Made by a program: the position numbers and the translations under genes. This document shows positions 11,701-17,600 of a stretch of 64,000 nucleotides of DNA, piece after piece. The notes beneath the pieces are model-generated. The model did not search any database. It was not told the origin of the DNA and was given only the letters and a program-made list of their open reading frames with translations. Every line of letters begins with the position of its first letter. Within the stretch, counting starts at the first letter, position 1. Origin of the DNA: Paraescarpia echinospica (lineage: Eukaryota; Annelida; Polychaeta; Sabellida; Siboglinidae); NCBI GenBank assembly GCA_020002185.1, contig CM034531.1, forward strand, positions 83,703,608-83,767,607. Reading direction: 5' to 3'.

Positions 11701-12689
11701 TGGGTTAAACTACCATATTAACTGTTTCTTAAAGAAGGCGTATGTACAACATGAACGATATTTATTCGATCATACGTGATTTATTTGATCATCATGACGG
11801 AAGTATGATGAAGGACCATCGTTTTCGCATGTTGAACTTGGCAACGAGGTGGAGCGATGGCGCATCGCGATGGCATGATGTTGCAATGCTGTGATACAAC
11901 GATGCTATAACATGAAGTAGAGTAATAGCATTTGATACGGCACATTTTGGGGAAGTTCAGACTAAGGCTATTACCTGTCCATCCTTCCGGTCCAAGAGTC
12001 GATCACGTGCAGTGCTTACACTTACACTCGTACGGACACGACCCGTCGGCTGCTATCGTGTCCCGCGTCACTCGATCCTCACATGGACAACTGCAGTCAC
12101 ATGAACCGTCCTCCTCCATCTCCCTCTCGGCTCCATCTGCGCAAGTACACGGATGTTTGACGTCAGCTACCATGTCTTGTAGGTGTCCGTCTGGACATGT
12201 CCCGCAATGGCATTGCCCACTGACGTTCTGAAGAACAGGCAGAAACGGACATTTCAACAACATCGTTTAGACAGATTTCGTTGTTAGCAACTACACAGGG
12301 CTACTAGCTGTATTTGGACAGTATAGAGACAATTCATCATGGGAGAGCGCGAGACTATCGCATTGAGAAGGTCGTCCTATATATATAATATTGGATGTTG
12401 CTTTGTCGAAGATAATATCTGACATACTTTATTACATCCGCGTCCCTTGACTCGTGTGTGTGAGTGAGTGAGTGAGTGAGTGAGTGAGTGTGTGGTGTGT
12501 GTGTGTGAGTGCGTGCGTGCGTGCGTGCATGTTTCAAAGTCAACTCTACTCTCACTTACCTTTATACTTTCTACTTTGTTGTTCGGTGGGTCGCAGAAAC
12601 ATCTACACAAGCAGCTGCCTGTTTTAGGGTCTTTTATTCCTAGTTCACCGTCGCACATGCAGCAGACATACGGACTGGCATTACACACG
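2032..12689 (-). CDS. VWDE-like secreted protein gene (VWD domain plus EGF-like repeats), partial, possibly damaged
   Basis: Ten minus-strand exons read, in order: a Cys-rich segment (12689-12560, 12227-11975), a von Willebrand D domain (about 11514-11366, 10887-10748, 10287-10093, 9629-9468), then EGF-like repeats (4400-4207, 3378-3290, 2823-2420, 2195-2032). Junction phases agree at every join except 11975 to 11514, where an exon or a base is missing. The order of a VWD domain followed by tandem EGF repeats is that of von Willebrand factor D and EGF domain proteins, which are extracellular. Both ends are missing: upstream exons lie beyond 12689 and the 3-prime part runs off the left edge. 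Oddities are in-frame TGA at 4347-4345 and 12005-12003, a 1-base frameshift near 2700, and a GC donor at 11365. It may be a pseudogene, or the reference may carry base errors. Another EGF/VWD matrix protein cannot be excluded. Confidence 0.75.
2420..2823 (-). CDS. VWDE-like exon: tandem EGF-like repeats with a frameshift
   Basis: The acceptor is CGACAG before 2823 and the donor is TGCAG|GTAAAT at 2419. The exon reads several EGF repeats, with motifs [63 protein letters not shown] and [13 protein letters not shown]. The first EGF is in one frame and the rest in another. The switch occurs near 2695-2700, where SCSQP is followed by VCEVLN only after a 1-base shift, as if one G were missing. This is either a real frameshift or an assembly error. 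Flanking phases fit the neighbouring exons. Confidence 0.78.
2824..3289. other. Intron between EGF exons, no gene seen
   Basis: This AT-rich intron has no conserved coding signal. A short open frame at 2865-3107 has no recognisable motif and is judged to be chance. Confidence 0.6.
3290..3378 (-). CDS. VWDE-like exon: single EGF-like repeat
   Basis: The 89-nt exon sits between acceptor ACAACAG (before 3378) and donor CTGCAG|GTGCGT (at 3289). It reads [11 protein letters not shown] and [12 protein letters not shown], a complete short EGF. It begins in phase 0 after exon 4207-4400 and ends with two bases (AG) completed by T of the next exon. The agreement of phase on both sides supports the borders. 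Confidence 0.8.
3379..4206. other. Intron with a SINE, otherwise no gene
   Basis: The left half (3379-3780) is AT-rich with no feature I recognise. A tRNA-derived SINE occupies about 3783-4060. Confidence 0.5.
3783..4060 (+). mobile_element. tRNA-derived SINE, copy 1
   Basis: The head resembles RNA polymerase III A and B boxes: GTGCAGTGGCTAGAG followed by AGATTCGAATT. It is followed by a body with GGGCAAGTTCGTTTACC and ACGTTGCTCCAG. The same head-plus-body pattern recurs at 8996-9225, and the body near 56839, so this is a dispersed family. The 3-prime limit is approximate. Confidence 0.65.
4207..4400 (-). CDS. VWDE-like exon: EGF-like repeats with in-frame TGA at a cysteine
   Basis: The acceptor is CTGCAG before 4400 and the donor is GAGAAG|GTCGGT at 4206. 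The exon reads [17 protein letters not shown], then TGA (4347-4345), then [32 protein letters not shown] and CEK. The TGA stands exactly where the CxC motif of an EGF domain needs its fifth cysteine, so TGT to TGA is the simplest reading. The exon starts with two bases that complete the G left by exon 9468-9629. LINE copy A lies in the intron immediately upstream. Confidence 0.78.
4449..7420 (+). mobile_element. CR1-like non-LTR retrotransposon, copy A, 5-prime truncated
   Basis: It is homologous to the copy at 28576-32163 from the last bases of ORF1 to the 3-prime end. It encodes an APE-type endonuclease (motifs NARSI, ITESW, GGGV, VYRSP, MGDFNHG), a reverse transcriptase ([33 protein letters not shown]) and the C-terminal region. 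Two single-base losses in G runs (near 5178 and 6714) break ORF2 into frames 4413-5219, 5282-6727 and 6775-7344. The 3-prime end has a hairpin (CCATCCAG...CTGGATGG) and a tail unit ATCTTGTTAA. It lacks a 16-base piece of the 3-prime UTR that is present in the other copies. It sits in a VWDE-like intron, antisense to that gene. Confidence 0.93.
4450..7344 (+). pseudogene. LINE ORF2 (endonuclease plus reverse transcriptase), frameshifted
   Basis: The endonuclease part ends prematurely because SDHN is lost by a one-G deletion relative to copy C (CTGGGAGTAG versus CTGGGGAGTAG). The RT domain in 5282-6727 is otherwise complete with FADD. A second one-G deletion (ATGGGGGTAC versus ATGGGGGGTAC) separates the C-terminal part. 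The protein would act in the nucleus by target-primed reverse transcription. As read it is not functional, although both lesions are in homopolymers where base-calling errors are also common. Confidence 0.85.
7460..8562 (-). mobile_element. Rex/CR1-group LINE 3-prime fragment
   Basis: Minus-strand reading from the CA repeat gives [17 protein letters not shown], then [10 protein letters not shown] (the RT catalytic block, with SDD in place of the usual ADD), then after a frameshift near 8400 the continuation [37 protein letters not shown] and [10 protein letters not shown], with a stop near 7906. The 3-prime UTR (7900 to 7460) contains CAAAATACCTTTATTGTCCC, an end typical of Rex-like elements. 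The element is truncated at its 5-prime side at the CA microsatellite. Confidence 0.8.
8570..8735. repeat. CA microsatellite
   Basis: CA/GT dinucleotide tract interrupted by an A run near 8630-8642. Open frames over it are repeat translations and are not annotated as genes. Confidence 0.97.
8996..9225 (+). mobile_element. tRNA-derived SINE, copy 2
   Basis: The head GGCGCAGTGGTCGACAG TTAGAGTGC and the B box GGGATTCGACTCC are followed by a body with GGCAATGTCGTTCACC and CTACGTTGCTTGTGTC. Related sequences lie at 3783 and 56839. The head does not form a usable tRNA, so it is not called as a tRNA gene. Confidence 0.72.
9468..9629 (-). CDS. VWDE-like exon: end of the VWD domain
   Basis: The acceptor is ACGTTAG before 9629 and the donor is TCTG|GTGAGA at 9467. 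Reading gives [17 protein letters not shown] and a tail rich in Asp and Tyr ([10 protein letters not shown]). The first two bases complete a TGG codon with T of exon 10093-10287, giving ESWRIS, and the last base completes GGA of exon 4207-4400. The 162-nt length and both phases fit. The intron downstream holds LINE copy A, the Rex-like fragment and a SINE. Confidence 0.78.
9630..10092. other. Intron, AT-rich
   Basis: No coding signal was recognised. A 21-bp direct duplication (CAAGAAACGCTTAAACATTG) occurs near 10020-10062. Confidence 0.5.
10093..10287 (-). CDS. VWDE-like exon: VWD domain core with the CGxxD signature
   Basis: The acceptor is GGCTACAG before 10287 and the donor is AGCT|GTGAGT at 10092. 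Reading gives [12 protein letters not shown] and the hallmark VWD segment [16 protein letters not shown], then [16 protein letters not shown]. The CGDxNxD-type motif is the calcium-binding and signature region of VWD domains. Phases match the exons on both sides: G from exon 10748-10887 completes GGT, and the trailing T completes TGG. Confidence 0.82.
10440..10640 (+). mobile_element. Short LINE C-terminal remnant
   Basis: A weak frame reads [14 protein letters not shown], which resembles the conserved FGHIMR segment near the C terminus of jockey/RTE LINE proteins. It lies in an intron, antisense to the gene. It is too short to place in a family. Confidence 0.35.
10748..10887 (-). CDS. VWDE-like exon: VWD domain, middle
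   Basis: The acceptor is ATTTCAG before 10887 and the donor is TCGG|GTAAAT at 10747. It reads [25 protein letters not shown] and [10 protein letters not shown]. The one leading and one trailing base fit the neighbouring exons, giving a continuous VWD sequence. Confidence 0.75.
11366..11514 (-). CDS. VWDE-like exon with a GC donor: VWD domain, N-terminal part
   Basis: It reads [28 protein letters not shown] and DDAPTV. The 5-prime splice site is CAG|GCGAGT (GC instead of GT). It is chosen because its two leftover bases AG complete AGA with the next exon, giving PTVRVDGEK, whereas the nearby GTGATG gives the wrong phase. The acceptor is one of three overlapping AGs at 11513-11520, so the start is uncertain by a few bases. 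Confidence 0.65.
11515..11974. other. Intron, possibly hiding a small exon
   Basis: The phase left by exon 11975-12227 (one base) does not fit the exon at 11514. Either a short exon lies here or there is a base error. I could not recognise an exon by eye. Confidence 0.35.
11975..12227 (-). CDS. VWDE-like exon: Cys-rich segment with in-frame TGA
   Basis: The acceptor is TTCTTCAG before 12227 and the donor is GGACAG|GTAATA at 11974. It reads [37 protein letters not shown] and [14 protein letters not shown], then TGA (12005-12003), then [10 protein letters not shown]. This is a run of C-x-C pairs of the kind preceding the VWD module. Phase 0 at the start agrees with exon 12560-12689. The TGA may replace a cysteine, or a strong alternative donor (GAGT|GTAAGT near 12023) may be used instead, which would skip it. 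Confidence 0.68.
12455..12530. repeat. GTGA/GT/GTGC microsatellite
   Basis: Short runs of GTGA, GT and GTGC occur in sequence within an intron of the VWDE-like gene. Confidence 0.85.
12560..12689 (-). CDS. VWDE-like exon: Cys-rich segment
   Basis: The acceptor is TTTCTGCAG before 12689 and the donor is ATAAAG|GTAAGT at 12559. It reads [17 protein letters not shown] and [12 protein letters not shown]. It ends in phase 0 and joins the NVSGQC exon. Only 26 bp separate it from the start of the transposon at 12716, so that element lies in the intron just upstream. Confidence 0.7.
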
Positions 12690-12715
12690 CTGCAGAAACA
12701 TTATGCCGTGTTATA

Positions 12716-13167
12716 GGGGTCAGCACACTGTTGGTTTTCCCATAGGCGACCATGTTAACGTTTTGTCTGATTATAAGAACACGTGACCTATAAAATGTCT
12801 TAAACTTCTCACCTGCTGTTATCATCATCTCATTGACATGCTGATGGATGTTTAAAAAATTGCATACTTCCAGCTCTCGTAAAATGCCTGTATGTGTGAC
12901 ACCCGTCAATATTTACAAATGCCGGCAAGAATTACTCCGCCAACAGGTCACACAGGCAAATTGCTGCCAAATATCCTTCCGCTTATTCAAATCATCTAGA
13001 AATCCACCATTTTACAGTCAACACCATCTACAATCACACATGAAAATCTCCCTACTCAAATGCACTTATGTCACAGTATGTGAATTTTGACAAAAATCAT
13101 TTCTAAAAAATACACTGCACTTTCCTTCGTGTGCAATGAACAGGAAGTCTAACTAGAACATGACCCC
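12716..13167 (+). repeat. Left direct terminal repeat, bounded by GGGGTCA...TGACCCC
   Basis: It matches 16896-17348 in the same orientation, with scattered substitutions. Its own ends form the same short inverted repeat as the whole element. The 13162-13178 junction (TGACCCC then AAGTAGG) shows no target duplication for this copy alone. Confidence 0.93.
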
Positions 13168-14094
13168 AAGTAGGCAAGGCAATTTTGGAGAAAAATATTG
13201 AAACTAACACATTTTATAGCCTCTCCTATCTCATGCACTGTGTGATTTTTTGTAGTTCATCCACGTGTTTGTTTTTATACACATTTCAAAAGAGTCACCC
13301 TACTTCACAGGGCACCGTGTGAATAAGCATTTCACTGTCCGACAATTTCTAATCTGGCATATCTCTACACTGCACACTCATTCTCATGTGGTACGTATCA
13401 ACTCCTAACACAGTTTTCCAGAAAGTCCAATATGTGCTTTATAAGAATATCCAATTCAGCCAGTTGTTATGATAAATTCCAATTTATCTCGATTTTTTTG
13501 ATTTTTGCCCTATTTACATAGGTAAAAATATCAACAAAAATCACCTTAGGGTGTGAAATCATCAAAGGCTAGACGTCTCAAGCAGTTCAATTGCATAATA
13601 TTACACTGCCTAATTAGCAGATATCCAGAAGACAATAGCACTTGCCTGATTGGCCAGAAGGCAGAGCCAGTAGACAGTATCACATAGCAGTCCTCATTAT
13701 GGTGGCTCACACCAGTGGCTGTGCTCAAGTGTCATTAGGGTCACTGATAAGGTCTTCACATGTGTTTAATTACCTGAAAAATAAACAGAAAAGACTGTTG
13801 AATTAACATGCTGCAACACGATTGGTTTATTTTCATAAAAAATTCCAAACTGAGGCTTAACTAATGGGATTATATCCCCACCCCTCTTAATTATTACACA
13901 CACACAGATCTTCATTCACTGTGATTTGGACTGACAGACTAGTGAGAAGTCTGTAATTTCCAATAACGGTTTGTCCCTTTCAACTGTAATTTTGCCTGGA
14001 TTATTCCGCTGCGATATTACAATGTAGTAGACTACAAATGAGATTAGTAAAGTTAGTAATAAGAAGCCACCGCCTGTTCGTGACAAGACGATAA
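13168..14094. other. Transposon internal 5-prime region, no ORF recognised
   Basis: This is about 0.9 kb of AT-rich DNA between the left repeat and the transposase. It may hold promoter sequence or an untranslated or short first exon. An AG at 14099-14100 could be an acceptor joining the open frame that follows. Confidence 0.5.
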
Positions 14095-15240
14095 ATTCAG
14101 CATGGTCATCGATACTTCAAACCAACACGTGCTAAAACATCAGAAACTCAAGCAGGTCGTGTATGGATGTCACGACTACATATGGACGACTATTCCAGAG
14201 TGGTACAGGAAACTGCCGGTGGACTGTTAACAGTACCGGATGCCGATGGAGTATGTGGCAATGCCAAAATTCTACAACCACGGCCAGATAAGTGCCTGGA
14301 TTTAACAGACAGCTATCTTCAAGCAGACAAAAACCATAAAGATTCTGAGATGCGTCTGCTGAATATGAAGACAACTGTTGATATGTGGAATGATTGCTAC
14401 GCAGAGCATGCAAAGACAACATGCACTTCTGCACATTTTGAAGTACACGAGGAACGACAGATCGGTCTGTGCTGGAAGCAATCACTCCGGTGTACACATT
14501 GTGATTATCATTCACGCATGTACAAACTATACACTAAGGTGAACACTGGACGCTGTGGTCAGCGGGCCGCAACGACTAATGTGGCACTTCACGTCGGTCT
14601 ACAGGATCCAACGACAGGAACCACAAAGATCCGTCACATTCTAGCTGCGACGAATACGCCCCCACCAAGTCAGTCAGGGTTACAAAGAAATGCAAACAAA
14701 GTTGCAACTCTCACTGCCCAGGCAACAATGGATGACTTACATGAGAGAAGACGAAAAACTAAAGCAACTAGCATCCTGCGTGGTCTGCCAGAAGACGACC
14801 CCATTAACATAAGCGTCGATGTTAGATACAACTCGACAAATCTGAAAAACAGTTATAGTTGTGGTGGACAAAATGAGTCACAGGCAGTGGGAACTGCAAT
14901 CAGCTGGCAAACTGGCAATCGGGAAATCATAGCGTTCCACCTGGACAACAAGCTCTGCAAATTAGGATCTTCACTTCGCAGTCAAGGCATGGATGTAACC
15001 TGTCCTGGGCATGCCGGTTGCACAACCAATGTGCAAGCAACAGAACCACTCTCTGAGTACAGAATTGGGAAAAAGATTGGTGACAGTCTTACACAAGACA
15101 GTGTTGCAATCAAATACGTTGCTACCGACGGAGATGCATTAGCATCTCGGGGTATACAAGATGCCATACCATCAGGTACAAGACAGAGAGACAATCCGAT
15201 ACGACACATCTGTCTCAAACACAATTTCGTCACATCATGA
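14095..15240 (+). CDS. Mutator-like transposase, N-terminal and first catalytic part
   Basis: The first ATG is at 14167 (357 codons), but the frame is open back to 14095, so an upstream exon is possible. The reading has the block ISVDVRYNS with an Asp at residue 218, a C-P-G-H-x2-C zinc-type insert (residues 279-285) and VATDGDALA with Asp at 321 and 323. These resemble the RNase-H-fold catalytic Asp residues of the Mutator-like transposase domain family found in many invertebrate genomes. It should bind the element ends and catalyse DNA cutting and joining in the nucleus. The frame stops at 15240, before the end of the domain. The remaining part is in the next frame. Confidence 0.72.
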   Translation: MQHGHRYFKPTRAKTSETQAGRVWMSRLHMDDYSRVVQETAGGLLTVPDADGVCGNAKILQPRPDKCLDLTDSYLQADKNHKDSEMRLLNMKTTVDMWNDCYAEHAKTTCTSAHFEVHEERQIGLCWKQSLRCTHCDYHSRMYKLYTKVNTGRCGQRAATTNVALHVGLQDPTTGTTKIRHILAATNTPPPSQSGLQRNANKVATLTAQATMDDLHERRRKTKATSILRGLPEDDPINISVDVRYNSTNLKNSYSCGGQNESQAVGTAISWQTGNREIIAFHLDNKLCKLGSSLRSQGMDVTCPGHAGCTTNVQATEPLSEYRIGKKIGDSLTQDSVAIKYVATDGDALASRGIQDAIPSGTRQRDNPIRHICLKHNFVTS

Positions 15241-16160
15241 TAGCGTCATTCTCCTCCAGAATGTTCCCAGGAGAGACTGCTGCCGTGCGAACAGAAAACA
15301 GAAGAATGTTTGCGGAAGACGTGAAGACCAGGTGCCAGAAGATTTACACAAGTGTACATATGCTTCACGACAGCGACGCGACAGTCATAGCTAGTCGTAT
15401 GCCGGACATCATTCAAGCCACGTTAGATTGCTATTCTGGCACGTACAAAAACCGTCGCAGACATGTAATTGTCTGCCGTGGTGGTCGCAAGAATTGGTGG
15501 AATACCTCACAGCAGTTGAAGGCATGTGGCCTAAGGCGAGTAAATATGACTGACAGTGATCGAGCAACACTTCAAGGACTGATCGAGATGCGTCTTGGCA
15601 ATCGCGCACTTCAAATGACAAGACGCAATTTGACAACTAATTTTAACGAAGGAGCCAACAGAGCAATATCTGCTTCTCTCCCCAAAAATTGTAAATTTAG
15701 CCGAAATGCATTGGGACGTATGTCTTCAGTCACCGATCGCTTAAACTACGGTGCTGGAATTTCAATGCTACGAAAGCTGGAAAACGTGCAGTGTCCAATT
15801 ACAAAGGGTGGCAGAGTGGCACGTGCTGTCAAACGGATTCAACAGGACGTGCTCTACCAGCGAGAGTATTCCAGACAGCCATCGGTTCGCCTACACAGAC
15901 GAAGAACCAAGTCAAAGAGAATGAGAGAGTATCTCAAGGCAAAAAAAAACAGACGCCAACACGACATATACAAAAAGAGTCAGCTTGATCCCAAACCAGA
16001 GAGTCGTACCAGCACGCTGTCGAGAGACGTAACAGCAACGACAGTCCAACCAAATAGAAGAAGACGAAGACAGCGAAAGCCACCTGTAAATCGCACTGAT
16101 CACCCATATTCATTAAGGTCACGCCAATCGGCTGATCACCCTTACGCAAGCAGAGAGTAG
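15237..16160 (+). CDS. Mutator-like transposase, C-terminal part in the -1 frame
   Basis: The ATG overlaps the preceding stop in an ATGA arrangement, so the two frames overlap by 4 bases. It reads SSRMFPGETAAVRTE, FAEDVKTRCQ and VIVCRGGRKNWW, then a long basic tail rich in Arg, Lys and Gln. The start continues the transposase domain directly after the first frame, so the intact protein was probably one chain of about 660 residues. No slippery heptamer stands at the overlap (CACAATTTCG), so a 1-base deletion or base-call error is more likely than programmed frameshifting. Confidence 0.68.
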   Translation: MIASFSSRMFPGETAAVRTENRRMFAEDVKTRCQKIYTSVHMLHDSDATVIASRMPDIIQATLDCYSGTYKNRRRHVIVCRGGRKNWWNTSQQLKACGLRRVNMTDSDRATLQGLIEMRLGNRALQMTRRNLTTNFNEGANRAISASLPKNCKFSRNALGRMSSVTDRLNYGAGISMLRKLENVQCPITKGGRVARAVKRIQQDVLYQREYSRQPSVRLHRRRTKSKRMREYLKAKKNRRQHDIYKKSQLDPKPESRTSTLSRDVTATTVQPNRRRRRQRKPPVNRTDHPYSLRSRQSADHPYASRE

Positions 16161-16469
16161 GCGTACACGGCATTCTAACAATTGTGACATTCTGTATTTC
16201 TGCAGCGTCTACTTGAGCTGCAAATCTGACCTACACCGTCCGGTCTGACATACACGCGACACAACTCCACCTGCCTGCCTCCGAACACAGCCTGAACACG
16301 AGCACCACAAACAATCGACAATATTACATCATATCAGTTAGCATGGGCTGACTGATTAGGACACATGACTGCAAACGCACCCCAGTGACCAGTGATTACG
16401 ACGATAATTCGGAAAAGTTCATTCTACATTTACTCCCGAAAAAAGTAAGTTCTTACCTATTTTTTATTT
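16161..16469. other. Transposon internal spacer between convergent genes
   Basis: No ORF of note. It holds the 3-prime ends of the transposase (plus) and the endonuclease (minus). Confidence 0.5.
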
Positions 16470-16850
16470 TTAATCTATCATGCATGCCGGGTAAGCGACA
16501 TGACCAGAACATTTGTCAAAATTTCTGCAACGTATCCTCTCATTGTTCACACGGTGTGGCTCAAGGCTCACATGATCGGCTGTCACACACAGGCTATTGT
16601 GACAGAGATGGGAAGCATCCAGTACTGCTTGTAGGAATGTCGTACGGTGCTGCAGCATGTAGGCTAAACGGTGGGCTGTTATTGTGCGTCTATTGCCACA
16701 TGCAAATTTACAATTAATTGCACCATACTTTACGTTTGACCCTTTTCTGCATTTCATACAGCCTGTCCACAATATACACTTATTGTTTGATGACACACAC
16801 GCATTTTCTTTAATTTTATGTGAATATTTCTCATAAAACGTGTCATCCAT
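16470..16850 (-). CDS. I-PpoI-type His-Me finger (zinc-binding) endonuclease
   Basis: An intact 126-residue frame. Visible motifs are CILWTG (residues 25-30), TAHRLAY (58-64), SHLCHNSLC (80-88), DHVSLEP, VNNERIRC (101-108) and CSGH with a final Cys at 123. The pattern matches the I-PpoI family: candidate catalytic His81 with Asn102 exactly 21 residues on, as in the His98/Asn119 pair of I-PpoI, and zinc ligands C83, C88, H93 and C108, C114, H117, C123. This fold cuts double-stranded DNA using a metal ion. The start codon lies 45 bp inside the right terminal repeat, so that repeat, read on this strand, is placed as its promoter. The stop converges on the transposase. Its role in the element is unknown. 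Confidence 0.82.
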   Translation of the reverse strand: MDDTFYEKYSHKIKENACVSSNNKCILWTGCMKCRKGSNVKYGAINCKFACGNRRTITAHRLAYMLQHRTTFLQAVLDASHLCHNSLCVTADHVSLEPHRVNNERIRCRNFDKCSGHVAYPACMID

Positions 16851-16895
16851 GATGCCTCACTGTGTAGCTGTGTTTCCGTTGCCAGGGACTTTATT

Positions 16896-17348
16896 GGGGT
16901 CAGCACACTGTTGGTTTTCCCATAGGCGACCATGTTAACGTTTTGTCTGATTATAAGAACACGTGACCTATAAAATGTCTTAAACTTCTCACCTGCTGTT
17001 ATCATCATCTCATTGACATGCCGATAGATTTTAACAAAAATTGCATACTTCCAGCTCTCGTAACATGCCTGTATGTGTGACACCCGTCAATATTTACAAA
17101 TGCCGGCAAGAATTACTCCACAAACAGGTCACACAGGCAAATTGCTGCCAAATATCCTTCCGCTTATTCAAATCATCTAGAAATCCACCATTTTACAGTC
17201 AACACCTTCTACAATCACACATGAAAATCTCCCTACACAAATGCACTTATGTCACAGCATGTGAATTTTGACAAAAATCATTTCTCAAAAATACACTGCA
17301 CTTTTCTTCGTGTGCATTGAACAGGAAGTCTAACTAGAACATGACCCC
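16896..17348 (+). repeat. Right direct terminal repeat, bounded by GGGGTCA...TGACCCC
   Basis: Near-identical to 12716-13167. On the minus strand it reads out towards the endonuclease start codon at 16850. It is followed by TATAC, sharing TATA with the left flank of the whole element. Confidence 0.93.
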
Positions 17349-17600
17349 TATACTTTAGCTGACTAGAGTACATCAGATGAGGCGCCATGAAAGGAGGGAG
17401 TGAAGATGCTGACTCACTTCCGGTTAGGAGCGCCCCCTGAGGACTATTTACCTACTTAAAATGATGAGGTCATTTCCCTTAATTATCGCCCATCACCCTA
17501 GCGACTGCGTGTGTATGTAAGGGAGGAAGGGAGGTGGATGGCTAATGACTCTAAAGGGATATAAGATCGTGTGTTTTAGAGCATGCGTGCAAGCACGTGT
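17349..17600. other. Flanking DNA, no feature
   Basis: No gene or repeat was recognised between the DNA element and LINE copy B. Confidence 0.5.

Larger units (their letters stand above)
12716..17348 (+). mobile_element. Mutator-like DNA element with 452/453-bp direct terminal repeats and a His-Me endonuclease gene
   Basis: The element starts GGGGTCAGC and ends ATGACCCC (a 7-bp terminal inversion). It is flanked by TATA on both sides (GTGTTATA before, TATACTTT after), which fits a 4-bp target-site duplication. The first and last ~452 bp are near-identical direct repeats. Between them lie a Mutator-like transposase (plus, in two overlapping frames) and an I-PpoI-type His-Me finger endonuclease (minus). 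The two DR copies differ at roughly 15 positions by eye. There is no reverse transcriptase and no TG...CA LTR ends. It sits in the intron upstream of the VWDE-like exon 12560-12689. I know of no described element with exactly this layout, but could not search. Confidence 0.75.

Noticed and set aside
4207..12227. Alternative genetic code with TGA read as cysteine
   Set aside because: Only two of many cysteines are affected, and TGT/TGC are used everywhere else. LINE and other frames in the window behave as expected under the standard code.
12640..12909. Minus-strand ORF spanning the left terminal repeat edge
   Set aside because: It crosses the boundary between host exon and transposon repeat. 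The shared peptide in both repeats is probably chance.
14132..14515. Minus-strand ORF inside the transposase
   Set aside because: It is a shadow of the plus-strand transposase frame, with no motif of its own.
12716..17348. LTR retrotransposon with 452-bp LTRs
   Set aside because: There is no reverse transcriptase, integrase, primer-binding site or TG...CA ends. The coding genes are a transposase and a nuclease.
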